Source: Glebionis coronaria (taxonomy: Eukaryota > Streptophyta > Magnoliopsida > Asterales > Asteraceae). From it: 64,000 nt of DNA. Below, one piece after another: positions 33,415 through 44,792 of this stretch. A program made the translations under genes and the position numbers. The DNA lies in contig CM046882.1 in the NCBI GenBank assembly GCA_025667525.1, positions 522,004,618-522,068,617 on the forward strand. The letters are read 5' to 3'. Position 1 is the stretch's first letter; the number at the start of each line of letters is the position of its first letter. The notes beneath the pieces were generated by a model. That model ran no database searches, was not told where the DNA came from, and worked only from the letters and a program-made list of their open reading frames with translations.

Positions 33415-33820
33415 TAGAGGTGGCAAAACGGGCGGGCGGGCGGGCACGGGCGGCGGGCTAAACGGGCAACGGGCTAAACGGGCGGCGGGCGCGGGCTAAA
33501 TGGGCACGGGCGAAACGGGCGGGCAAAATGGGAGGGCTAAACGGGCGCAAGCTAAAAAAGGGAAAAAACATATAAAAACCTACCAATAAAAAATAAAAAT
33601 ACTTGTTTGAAAGCCGGGGATAAAAATTTTAATAAAAAATATTCGTCGATTATAATAATTTGTATTTTACAAGTACGCCCGTTAAGCCCATTTAGTTTCT
33701 TATATATGCGCCCGTTTAGCCCGTCCATTATAAAGAATGGGCAAAAAGTGCCCCATCCTTTTTTGAAAATGGGCAAAATGTGCCCATATGTATCCAAATG
33801 GGCAAGATTTGCCACCTCTA
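33415..33820. mobile_element. hAT-type MITE, 406 bp, GC-rich flank repeats
   Basis: Terminal inverted repeats TAGAGGTGGCAAA (13 bp, perfect) at both ends, with 8-bp target duplications GGTACTAG (33407-33414) and GGCACTAG (33821-33828), 7 of 8 matching. The 3' LTR lacks the element. The left half is a series of GGGCGGGC/ACGGGCTAA units, very unlike the AT-rich surroundings. No transposase is encoded. Confidence 0.88.
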
Positions 33821-34053
33821 GGCACTAGCATACTTAATTGTTTGCTATAACGTATTGTGTGTGTATTCTTAGAGAGATCATACTTTGATCTTTATTGGTG
33901 GTTCGATAAAGGTGTTTAATCCATCGCTAAAAGGTACGCGTTTCTTTGTTGTTTATGTTAATTATTTGTCTATACATGATCCTATATTCCGCTGCGTACT
34001 CGTGATTATTAATGTGTTAATATGATAAAAATTTTTTTTTATAAATTCCAACA

Positions 34054-35549
34054 GTGGCATCACGAGCCGTTCGTATAGCTTTTAATTACATTAAAAATAA
34101 CGAAAGAGATAAAATTATGTAAACTTACTATGATGGCGTTTGAATTATTTTATTTGATGATTAGGTTTTCATAAACCCTAATTAGGGTTAATAAAATTAA
34201 TTAGACAAACCCTAAGTTGTATGCAATTTTTGTTGATAAATATTATATTACTTGTTAATTAGTCATTATTTATCACGTTGTTAATTGTTAAATTTATGGT
34301 TCGATCCATGGGAATCATGCAAGTTTACCATGGATCATGTGTTCTTAATTAATTGATTTAATTGAAGTCATGATAGATGTGGTATGCATGAAGTATGTGA
34401 TTAATTGTTAATTGGGTATATGTTTTAGGTTAATGTTTATTTGTTTTGCTTTTGATTATAATTGTTATATATCATGGTTCAAGCAAAGGGTTTTCCGGAA
34501 AATAAAAATAAATCGGACTAAAACTATATGAAATTTGATTTATTATAATCTTTTTCTTGCACGATCATATGTGGCAACAAATGAGTCGCCCTTACATGGT
34601 TTTAAATCTAACTCACGTCGTGATTAGCAAGAATCAAGTTTATAATTTGTTTTCTACTTTAAAGTTGTAAAATTTTATTAATGACGTAATTTGCAAAAGT
34701 ACTATCTAGTTGCAAGGCTAAGGTTCGGGAAGACTCATCAAGACTTCGGTCTTGTAGATACCATTGCCCTATAATGCCTGACTACTTGTAGTCTCCTTAT
34801 CTTGCATACTATTTAGGAAGCCACAAATGGTCTAGGGTTTGAATGATTTTAATCATTCTTTAATCTTTTCCCGTGATAAAATTAAACTGCTTTAAATAGA
34901 ATACATGTTGAATCGTCAATTTTTATGATATCACTATTTATACAATTGAATTGTAAGTTAAATAAGTGATATTTATAATTAACGAATTGAGTAAATTTTA
35001 TAAATTACCATGATACAAAGATGTTGCATGCTTCTTTGTACATGTTTTGAATTGTCAAAATTTATACCCTTTGAAATAAGTTTATTTGCCATCCAACGTG
35101 TAAAAGCACTTGCACTTACTCTTTCACCATACGTGAGACTGTGGTGATTTTGTAACCCAAGGTGATATAATACACTCGATTGTGAGACGTCGGTGCTATA
35201 TAATCACGGTTTTTAGTTGGACGACTTAAGCAAGTTAAGATAGGTGAGACCTTAACTCGTGGCGATAGATGGGATAAACATGCTCACTTTTTCACTTTTG
35301 AATTGTCACAAGTGATGGATATAAAGTTGAGTCCCATAATTCTAGAAGTTGTATTGGATGCAATTATTGAACGTCAATTACCCCTTGAATATCATCATCA
35401 CTAGCAGATCAACTGATGCGGTGGTGGTATGTCTTGGTGGATTCTAGCTTTTAGAAAATTAATTGTTTATTTATAGACATGGGTATTTAATTTTCTATAA
35501 AGGAAGTATTATCGAAAATACTAAATTATTGAACTTTGTTTATTTGTAG
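34054..35549 (+). other. Copia 5' leader, primer site and untranslated region
   Basis: TGGCATCACGAGCC at 34055 is a changed form of the initiator-Met primer site TGGTATCAGAGCC. The following ~1.5 kb is AT-rich without a frame of note. It ends TTTATTTGTAG directly before the gag ATG, which resembles a splice acceptor. Confidence 0.65.
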
Positions 35550-38500
35550 ATGGCAATGAATAATGCCCAAACCAAACAAAACAGTTCGGCTTTCAGGTCG
35601 ATGCTTGAGAAGCAACAACTTACTGGCCCTAACTTCAATGAGTGGTTACGCGCGCTCAAACTAGTTGTGCGTGTGGAGAAACTAGAGGATGTGTATGACA
35701 ATCCTTTGCCTGACCATCCTGGTGCTAATGCTACTAATGAACAATTAGTAGAATGGAATGCTCTTTATGATCGTCATAATAAAGTTGCTTGTTTAATGCT
35801 TGGAACTATGTCTCCATCGCTTTATCAGCAATTTGAATACAAAAGTCCTAAGGACATGATAACTGAGCTCCAAAAGATGTATGGAAAGCCTCCTGGTGTC
35901 GAACTACAAGAGTTAGTACACACTTTCCATTCATGCAAGCAGGAAGAGGGTCAATCCGTTAGCGATTATGTTCTATTGATGAAAAGCTATTTGGATCATT
36001 TGGCAACTCTCAACTATGTTCTTCCAGAAGCTGTCTCTGTTAGCTTGATCCTCAATTCACTTTCGAGTGATTTTGAGGGCTTTGTGCAAAATTACAATAT
36101 GCAAAGCATGGGGAAGACAATTAGTGAAGTTCATTCTTTGCTTATTGAATTTGAGAAAGGAGTTAAGAAGAACAAGAAGTCAAATGTTGCATCTTCTTCT
36201 ACACCACAAGTGATGGCAATCCAAGGTGGTAGGATCTAGAAGTACAAACCGCAAGGAGGTAAGGCTAAAGGTAAAGGTAAGGATAAGGGTCCTAAAAATT
36301 CTTATCCTCCTAAACCTAAAAAGCCTCAACCTTATAAGAAAGAGCATCCGGCAAAAGATTCCATATGTCACCACTGCAAAGAGGTTGGACATTGGAAGAG
36401 GAATTGTCCTGTTTATCTAGCTGAGTTGATGAAAAAGAAGAAGCAAGTTGGATCGTCCACTTCTTCAGGTATTTATACTATTGAATTATTTGCTTGTTCT
36501 AAAAATTCCTGGGTGTATGACACTGGTTGTGGTACTAATATTTGTAACACAAAACAGGGACTTAGAGGAGCAAAGAAGCTGAAGCAAGGTGTTGTCTACT
36601 TATATGTTGGAAACGGCGTACGTGCTGAAGTAGAAGCTATTGGAAGTTTTGACTTAGTTTTACCTAATGGTTTAATTCTTGTTTTGGATGATTGTCATTA
36701 TGCACCTACTATTACTAGAGGTGTTGTTTCAGTTTCTTGTTTGCATGATAAAGGATTTATTCATAAATTTACGGATTCTGGTATGACCGTTTCTTTAAAT
36801 GATATGATTTATTTTAATTGTATCCGTGTTAATGGTATTTATGAAATTGATATGCATGATCCTACTTTGCAAATTATGAATTCAATGTATTCGATTAGCA
36901 ATAAGAAATCTAAATCAAGTTTAGATTCGACTTATCTTTGGCATTGTCGACTTGCTCATATTAGCAAGAAGCGAATTGAAAAGTTGCAACATGATGGACT
37001 TTTAAACTCAACGGATAATGAACCGTTTGATCAATGCGTTTCTTGTATATCGGGCAAGATGACAAGGAAATCCATTCCGCATAAAACGGAAAAGGTGAAA
37101 GATCTACTTGGATTAATCCATACCGATGTATGTGGTCCACTTAGACATGTGTCAAAGCAAGGTGCTACGTACTTCATTACCTTTACTGATGATTATAGTC
37201 GTTATGGTTATGTTTATTTGCTTAAACATAAACACGAAGTCTTTGAAACATTCAAGGTATTCAAAAATGAAGTAGAAAATCAACTCGGGAAGACTATTAA
37301 AGCCATTCGATCAGATCGTGGTGGTGAATATATTAGTCAAGAATTTAAAGATTATCTAAAGGCTAGTGGAATTGTCCAACAGCTGACTCCTCCTTACACA
37401 CCACAACACAATGGTGTTTCTGAGAGGAGAAATCGAACTTTGCTAAACATGGTTCGATCAATGATGAGTCTTTCTACTTTGCCACTATCCTTTTGGGATT
37501 ACGCTCTAGAGACTGCTGCACGCATTCTCAATATGGTTCCAACCAAGAAGGTTGACAAGACTCCATATGAACTATGGCATGGAAAAGTTCCTAACTTGTC
37601 TTACTTAAAGGTTTGGGGTTGTGAGGCACATGTGAAGCGTCACACGCCTGACAAACTTCAATCAAGATCGGTTAAGTGTATCTTCATAGGTTACCCTAAG
37701 GAAACTATGGGTTACTATTTCTACTACCCACCTGAAAACAAAATAGTTGTTGAGAGGTATGCAGATTTCTTTGAAAAGAATCTCATAGTTCAAAAAGAGA
37801 GTGGGAGGATTGTAGAACTAGAGGATGAAGATATTTTACCTTCTGAAACTACTAGCGAACATCCAATTGGGGAAGAAAGTCTTGCACCTGATGTAACTCA
37901 AGAAGAGGATGTTGTCCCCATTCGTAAATCAAAAAGAACAATCAAAGCACCTGAACGACTATGTCTAAATGTAGAAGTCGAGGAACATAGTTTAGGGGAT
38001 CTTAATGAACCCACTAACTATAGAGATGCAATATTGGATTCTGAATCCGATAAGTGGATTGTTGCTATGAATGCGGAAATGCAATCTATGTACGATAATC
38101 AAGTCTGGAGACTTGTAGATTTACCACCCAATGCGAAGGTCGTAAAGGGTAAATGGATTTACAAGAAGAAGACGGACATGGATGGCATTGTACACACCTA
38201 TAAAGCTCGATTTGTAGCAAAAGGGTTTACACAAACTTATGGTGTTGACTATGAGGAAACATTTTCTCCTGTTGCAGATTTGAGAGCTATTAGGATTCTC
38301 ATAGCTATAGCAGCGTTCTATGACTATGAGATATGGCAAATGGATGTAAAAACCGCGTTCTTGAATGGTTACTTAGAAGAAGAAATCTATATGGAACAAC
38401 CTGAAGGTTTTGTTGATCCTAAGCATCCTAGAAAAGTATGTAGGCTTCAAAGGTCCATTTATGGACTTAAGCAAGCATCAAGAAGCTGGAATAAAAGATT

Positions 38501-39596
38501 TGATGAAGAAATCAAAAAGTTTGGTTTCGATCAAAATCTAGATGAGCCATGTGTATATCAAAAAGCTAGTGGGAGTAATGTTGTTTTCCTAATCTTGTAT
38601 GTTGATGACATAATCATTATGGGAAATCATATTCCAAGTTTACAAGAGGTAAAGACCTATCTTAGGAAGTGTTTTTCTATGAAAGATTTAGGGGAAGCGG
38701 CATTTATTCTTGGAATCAAAATCTATAGAGATAGATCGAAGCGGTTAATTGGACTAAGTCAAAATGCATATCTTGATAAGATCTTGAAGAAGTATAGAAT
38801 GGATAATTCCAAGCGTGGTCTCATTCCTATGCAAGTGCACACTGACTTAAATAAAACACAAGGTGCTACTACATCTGAAGAGATGAAGCGTATGCAAAAT
38901 GTTCCTTATGCTTCGGCTGTAGGCTCTATTATGTATGCTGTGAGATGCACAAGACCTGATGTTGCGTTTGCGCAAAATATTACAAGCCGATTTCAGCAAA
39001 ATCCAGGCGAAAGTCACTGGACTGCTGTGAAAAATATTCTTAAGTATTTAAGACATACTAAGGATACGTTTTTGGTTTATGGTGGAAATCCTGAAGCTAC
39101 TGAGCTGCAAGTTAATTGTTATTGTGATGCTGGATTTGAAACTGATAGAGATGACACTAAATCTCAAACTGGGTATGTTTTCGTTTTGAACGGAGGCGCG
39201 GTAGTATGGAAGAGCTCCAAACAAAGTACTACTACACAATCTGCCACAGAAGCTGAATATATCGCTGCTTCTGAAGCTGCAAAGGAAGCTGTTTCGATGA
39301 GGAAGTTTATTGGTGAACTTGGTGTAGTTCCTACCAATGAAGAACCTATAAAGATGTATTGTGACAATTCAAGTGCAATCATCATAGCCAACGAACCGGG
39401 AGTTCAGAGAGGCACCAGACACTATCAAAGGAGATATCACTATGTTCGAGAATGTATCGAATTAGGTGAGATTGATCTAGTTAAAGTTCATACAGATAAT
39501 AATCTAACAGATCCTTTTACGAAGGCTTTACCTAGTAAAAAGCTTACTCAACATGCTAGGAGCATGGGACTTCGTCCTGCTAGTAGTTTCATGTAA
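35550..39596 (+). pseudogene. gag-pol: Copia gag-pol polyprotein, open except for one stop
   Basis: The frame 35550-39596 (1349 codons) is interrupted only by TAG at 36237-36239 (codon 230), with both sides in the same frame. Gag covers codons 1-~290, with the zinc knuckle CHHCKEVGHWKRNC just before the pol part. The protease is at WVYDTGC (~residue 320). Integrase has HCRLAH...CVSC, Asp in HTDVCGPL and RSDRGGEY, and Glu in SERRNR. Reverse transcriptase has KARFVAKGFTQ, MDVKTAFLNG and YVDD (38599-38610). RNase H has CDAGFETDRDDTKSQTGY and TEAEYIAASEA. The polyprotein reverse-transcribes and integrates the element. With a single nonsense change this is the best preserved autonomous element here. 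Lineage within copia is not assigned. Confidence 0.9.
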
Positions 39597-40438
39597 TCTG
39601 TTTTAGTATTTGGATAAAGGATATTGTTAAACAATATTTATTTTATGAATTGAAGTATTGGATATATTCGTTTTCTTTAATATTTATTGGTCCTATTTTT
39701 GCATGTTTAAATCCTTGAATAATATGTTATTCTAAATTGTCTATGTCGATTGATTATATGGGAATATAATTGAATTAAGACATATATGAGAGATGGTAAT
39801 ATTCGTAGAATATGCAAGAACGGTTCACCAACTCATACGATATCCAAAAGTTGTATATTGGACATCTCCTACCAACAAGTCAATCACTTTATGGATCGGC
39901 GTCTTTAAGTGAAACTTGTAAATGATTTACATTACTAAATCCTTTGACTTGAGATGCAAGCAGGTCTTATATATGTGGACGGTACTTTTTGCTATAGTTC
40001 TAACGCTATCCTGAATAAGGTAGTAATAAAGATTATAATCATTTGTATCTTGAAGCATGTAAGAGGCACGTGTAGTCAAGATAGAATTTGTTCATTCAAC
40101 TAGGTTTGAAGAATAATGCTACTGGGCCCCTCGTTAATTAATTAGATGTTTGTATGACCATACCCAATGGTAATCTAGATTTGTCTCGATTAGATTGGTA
40201 ATCTATATTAATTATGTAATGCGAGAAACAGAATAGTTAAAATGGAATGACATTGATCCATATCCATTATTAACATGGCATTTGAGAAACAAAGGGATTG
40301 TAAATGTTTAAGTCATTTAAATGTACTTTATGGAAAACTACACTCGAGAGGTTCCGGGAGCATTGGCGTGTTGCTAGACGCTAACCAATGTTATTATATT
40401 ATATTATTGTACATGTCCAAGTGGGAGCTGAAGGAATA
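39597..40438 (+). other. Copia 3' untranslated region and purine tract
   Basis: 842 bases without a supported gene between the RNase H stop and the 3' LTR. It ends CAAGTGGGAGC, a short purine-rich tract directly before the LTR. Confidence 0.6.
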
Positions 40439-41193
40439 TGTACACGTAAATAATATATGTCCGGAAGTCGTCCCGAGCCTAAGGAGACGCACACGTTAAT
40501 ACGTAAAACAATTATACGTTAATATATTATGTGTAATATATTAATTAGTGATAAGTTATAACGAACGTTAATTAATTAGTTAGTTAACATAAAAGGTAGT
40601 TAAAAGTTAAGTATAAGGGCAAGTATATAAATTAGATAAAAAGCAAATTTGGAATTATGCTTTGTTGTAAAGTGTTGCTTCCTAATACCAACTTACATAC
40701 AATATGTATATATAATGATTGGATCATTATAAGGTTATTCTAATTGGAAGGTTATCCTAATTGGTATAAGAACCAACAAAAGCATGCAACTATATATATT
40801 GACCTTTTGATCATTATTGATAGACCCTACGATATACGGAGAAAACCAAAAGAAAGTTTACGATTTGCATTATTGGTATTTGTGCGATCGATATAACAAT
40901 TTGGTTTCTTAGTTTTATTATTATTTGTTTTAACAAATAATAATTAGCTTTATCACAATTTGGTATTAGCATACTTAATTGTTTGCTACAACGTATTGTG
41001 TGTGTATTCTTAGAGAGATCATACTTTGATCTTTATTGGTGGTTCGATAAATGTGTTTAATCCATCGCTAAAAGGTACGCATTTCTTTATTGTTTATGTT
41101 AATTATTTGTCTATACATGATCCTATATTCCGCTGCGTACTCGTGATTATTAATGTGTTAATATGATAAAAGTTTTTTTTATAATTTCCAACA
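40439..41193 (+). repeat. Copia 3' LTR, uninterrupted
   Basis: 755 bp, serving as the reference for the insertions in the 5' LTR. Followed by AATTC, the target duplication. Confidence 0.92.
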
Positions 41194-41198
41194 AATTC

Positions 41199-41662
41199 AA
41201 CATAATAAAAGAGATTACTTTCGATTTCCTATCTTGCAATCATCATTAACAGCGTTTCTTTCAACAAATAAAGTGATTTCTGTTCATGGTGTAGATCCAA
41301 ATATCTAATCAGAATATATATGCTTTTGCTACTACTGGATCCATATGCTAATAAATCTATCAACTCAAAACAAGAACTAATGAATAATATCTAAATTCAT
41401 TTCCCTAACTTTACAATCTTTGAAGTCCTTCTTGACAGATTTCCGTTGTTAACAATGATTTATCGTTTCAATTAGCTACACTCGTTTCAGAACGTAATAC
41501 TCAACACCTTCGAAATTATTCAGGATAAACAACTCTTCATAAAGAAAGTACAACGAGAAACAAGAAAAATACTTCATACAAATCTTGATACAATTCACTC
41601 GACTCACCAAAGCTTACATTCATACTTATCTCTGGATATCGTAACATCGTCATATCTTCTGC
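41199..41662. other. Flank and 3' UTR side of the LOB-domain gene
   Basis: No gene is seen. On the minus strand it lies downstream of the LOB-domain stop codon and probably contains its 3' UTR. Confidence 0.5.
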
Positions 41663-42127
41663 TCATTTAACGCTTATATCAACAAGATCAAACCCTTGAC
41701 CATTTACGATATCTTGCTTATGTTCTGCAGACGGCCCATACACTCCTTCACACAACGCGTTTAGTTTTGTAACAAACTCAAGCTCGCGTCTTGCACTAGC
41801 ATACTGCCGTTGAAGTGCACGCACTATTCGATGACATCCGCCAATAGGATCTCGATCACGGGCATCAGCTTCGTACATTAAGCTTTTCATTGCATCATCT
41901 CTACGTGTTTCATCATCAATATTTGCAAGCATCTTTCTGATCTTTTGTAAACCAAACAATGTATGAACATTTTGGACGTGAGATTGTATACCGTCTTGGT
42001 CTTGTGGGAAGTAGGGTGCAAGAATGCAGTCAGGGGGACATCTTGTGTTATGGAAACGACACGCTGCGCATGCGGGGTTGGCTAAACATTTTCTTGAAGG
42101 TGGTTGGTTATTATTTTGGGTGGACAT
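41663..42127 (-). CDS. LOB-domain (LBD) transcription-factor-like protein, 154 aa, single exon
   Basis: The zinc-finger-like block CAACRFHNTRCPPDC (residues ~19-33) has the LOB spacing C-x2-C-x6-C-x3-C and is followed by ILAPYFPQD. The usual Gly-Ala-Ser (GAS) start after the Phe is replaced: FGLQKIRKML. DPIGGCHRIVRALQRQ matches the block before the helix, but the leucine-zipper spacing is poor. LBD proteins are plant-specific nuclear regulators of lateral organ and root development. The first ATG precedes the Cys block by 18 residues, normal for the family. The protein is short and its GAS block is divergent, so DNA-binding or dimerisation may differ. A paralogue or an older, decaying copy is possible. 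Confidence 0.8.
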   Translation of the reverse strand: MSTQNNNQPPSRKCLANPACAACRFHNTRCPPDCILAPYFPQDQDGIQSHVQNVHTLFGLQKIRKMLANIDDETRRDDAMKSLMYEADARDRDPIGGCHRIVRALQRQYASARRELEFVTKLNALCEGVYGPSAEHKQDIVNGQGFDLVDISVK

Positions 42128-42330
42128 TGTTGACTACAAGTAGTTAGTTTCAAAAGACTTGAAAGAAATGATAGGGTGAATGGTGATAACTGGAGGTGGT
42201 TAATGGTGACGGTTATGGCGGTTATAGTCGTTGGTGGTTAATGGTGACGGACTGACGGTTATGGTGGTTATATAAAGTGGTTAATGGTTATGGAATGTTG
42301 AGATCGAGTAAGGTAGTAGAAAGTGGGTTG
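42128..42330 (-). promoter_or_regulatory. LBD promoter region with GGTTAATGGTGACGG repeats
   Basis: On the minus strand TATATAA lies at about 42268-42275, some 140 bases upstream of the ATG. Between them GGTTAATGGTGACGG and GGTTATGGYGGTTAT-like units recur (42196-42275), an imperfect tandem repeat. Confidence 0.45.
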
Positions 42331-42832
42331 TGGATGGTATTTTCCCTATATATACTACTCTTGATATATGGTTTAGCATGGTATCAGAAGGATTCTTAGT
42401 TGATTATGTTGATAACTTGATATCCTCGTTTGTCCGCAACAAACCTTCGTCCCTTGTTATAGACACTGGCTCCCTTCATTATTACCTCTCTCGAGGGTCT
42501 CTTCAGGTGTTTGTATTTGGCTTTGCTTCAACCGTTACGCAGGGTAATGTATTTATGATGAGTTTCCGGACTAGCATCTTCTTTTTAGGTCTGATTTGGT
42601 AGATTTTGTAATATTTACATATATGTTTTGCTTGTTTTGCTGCTAGTCTGCTACAATAACTAAAGTTGTTTTATAAACTAGAAATAAAACAAACTGATCA
42701 TTAGTTAAGATTTGTGATTCACTGACATACATTATGATAGACAAAAAGATCTACAAACCACATTAGGTATATATAGATATGAAAAATATAACGGCACACA
42801 TCTTGCATAACTAAAGCAGGCAACACGACAGA
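42331..42832. other. Spacer between LBD and P450 genes
   Basis: Contains GCATGGTATCAGAAGG near 42377, similar to a copia primer site, and an open plus-strand frame (42330-42602) with no recognisable domain. It may be a trace of a copia leader; too little remains to call one. Confidence 0.35.
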
Positions 42833-44722
42833 CTAGAGACGGTACATTTCAACCGGAAGCCTTGGTTGAGCCACAGTTAGAAGTGGAAACTTTTTTGGAG
42901 TCGATAACCCAAATATCTCCTCCATATTCAAATCGTCTTTGGTCATCTTACTAGGAAGATTCCAGGTAAACCCGTGCAGCAAGTTGGCCAAAGTTGCTTC
43001 GATAACTTTGAATCCTAAACTATACCCGGGGCACATCCTTCGTCCTGCTCCAAATGGCAACAACTCAAAGTCATGACCCTTGACATCAATATCCCTTCCA
43101 ATGAATCTTTCTGGACAAAACTCTTCGGGTTTGTCCCACAGCTTAGGATCTCTCCCAATAGTCCACACACTAACAAGCACTCGGGTTCCTTCAGTAATGT
43201 CGTAACCGCCTACTTTACAATCCTCACGAGCTCTTCTAGGCACCAACATTGGCGCCACAGGGTGCAACCTCATTGTCTCTTTAACAATTGCCTGGATGTA
43301 AGGTAGATTAGGCATGTCCTTCTCTTGAACCCATCTGTTTTTTCCTATGACTCGATCAAGCTCTTCAGTTGCCTTTTGGAATATTTCGGGCTTCTTCAAG
43401 AGTTGGGATATCGCCCATTCGACTGTGACCGCTGAGCTCTCAGTCCCACCAGCAAGCAAGTCCTGTAAGTTCCAAATAGCTAGAAATTTAGTGTTGAAAG
43501 TATTGAAAAAAAAAAAGTATTGAAAACCGGGTACTAAAATCATCTTAACTTGCCTTTGAATTTAGTATTGAAAACGTTAATTATGACAACTGATTCACAA
43601 TTCTATATAGGGATTAACAAAACAAAACACGTTTACCTTCATAAAACGACATACCAGATTAGATTCATGATTATTAAATGAACACATCATCTTATAAATT
43701 AAGATATCTTTTAGCAATAAAAAATAAAAGAAAAAACACGCCTTTGTTAAGTTGACTTGAAGATCTTGAATCAAGTTTAGAGGCAGTAAGTTGCTGGTAA
43801 AGTTAAATACCTGAGTAAAAGCTTTAACCCCATGTCTTTCGAGCTTAACATCAAGATCGGGATCTTCAGCAAGCTGCGAGAGCACATCAACCATATCCGT
43901 AGCCACAAACTTCTCCCCCTCGGCCTTTCGCTTTTCGTTATGCTCATCTAGCACATGCTCAAGAAACCGATCAAATTTCTTACTAACTGTTTTCATTCTT
44001 TTCACGTACCCTTGTAAATCCAAAAAATCGATCCAAGGTATCGAATCACCAATATTGAAAACACCATTTAGCAAAAACAACTCATCCAACATCTTCTTAA
44101 ACTCGTTCGGGCTTACTATCGAGTCTTCAGACTCATCTAAATACCTTTTTCCTAATACCATCCTACTAATAACGTTTAAACTCACATCGGATAACATATC
44201 CTTTATCAAAAGTTCCTCACCAACAGAATCATATATCTTTTTAAGTAAGGAATTTGTTTCCTCAACTCGTATATATTCATACGACTCGAGTCTTTTAACA
44301 CTAAATAACTCCATTAAGCACATTTTACGTGCCTGGCGCCAGTACGCCCCATAGGGAGACCACGTGATGTCAGAGTAGTTATAAGTAGTATACTTTCCCG
44401 CAGCCGTTTTAGGCCTGCAAGAAAAGGTGACATCCTGTGTTTTCAGAATGATTTTTGCGGCCTCAGCTGATGAGGCGACAAGAACATTAAACGAACCAAA
44501 TTTTAGTTGCATTATGTCTCCGTATTTCTGGGACAATTCATGTATGGAACGATGAGGAAGTGTGCCAATAAGGTTGAGGTTTCCGATTATAGGCCATGGT
44601 TTCGGGCCGGGTGGGGGGTTGAGATGGCTACGACGACGAACACGGCGGGACATGATGAGGAGTGCAACCGTGGCTAGCCATGCTACGGTATAGTAAGTGT
44701 AAGAATTAGAAAGTGATTCCAT
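42833..44722 (-). CDS. Cytochrome P450, CYP92-like (CYP71 clan), two exons, 513 aa
   Basis: Exon 1 is 44722-43811 (304 codons) and exon 2 is 43462-42833 (209 codons plus stop). The 348-bp intron is phase 0 with GT-AG ends (donor ACTCAG/GTATTT, acceptor CTTACAG/GAC). Features in order: membrane anchor (~9-25) and SRRVRRR, hinge PPPGPKPWP, helix C WRQARKMC, oxygen-binding AGGTESS, K-helix KETMRLHP (ExxR), PERF, and heme loop FGAGRRMCPG with the Cys ligand. KTAAGKYTTYNYSDITW, LDLQGYVKRM and FGLSTPKKFPL are typical of CYP92A. Such enzymes sit in the ER and hydroxylate small metabolites with NADPH-P450 reductase; the substrate cannot be told from sequence. The gene looks intact. Retention past the donor would give a stop in the intron. 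Confidence 0.9.
43463..43810 (-). other. P450 intron, 348 bp
   Basis: Phase 0, at the usual place for the single intron of CYP71-clan genes, just before the oxygen-binding helix. Contains a short A-run at 43507-43517 (plus strand). Confidence 0.85.
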
Positions 44723-44784
44723 ATTGGGATATTAGGCGAGTGTTAAGAAATTAGTTTGTGAAAATGAAGACAAGTGAAGGTGGT

Positions 44785-44792
44785 TATTTATA
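44785..44792 (-). promoter_or_regulatory. TATA box of the P450 gene
   Basis: TATAAATA on the minus strand, 63 bases upstream of the ATG, implying a short leader. Confidence 0.6.

Larger units (their letters stand above)
30544..34053 (+). repeat. Copia 5' LTR, interrupted twice
   Basis: Three LTR segments (30544-30817, 33150-33414, 33829-34053) align in order to the uninterrupted 3' LTR. The interruptions are the Helitron and the hAT-type MITE. Confidence 0.9.
30544..41193 (+). mobile_element. Ty1/copia LTR retrotransposon with nested insertions
   Basis: The 3' LTR is 40439-41193 (755 bp). The 5' LTR is 30544-34053, expanded to 3510 bp by a Helitron and a MITE. Both start TGAAGGAATATG and end CCAACA. 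AATTC flanks both sides (30539-30543, 41194-41198), a perfect target duplication. The LTRs differ at roughly a dozen positions outside the insertions. One long gag-pol frame (35550-39596) has a single stop. The interior order gag, protease, integrase, reverse transcriptase, RNase H identifies copia. Confidence 0.92.

Noticed and set aside
42330..42602. 90-residue plus-strand frame near the LBD promoter
   Set aside because: No domain. Nearby GGTATCAGAAGG suggests a degraded copia leader at most.
43595..43810. Extension of P450 exon 1 into the intron (375-residue frame)
   Set aside because: It gives a truncated P450 without the heme loop, while the GT-AG intron at phase 0 gives the standard 513-residue protein.
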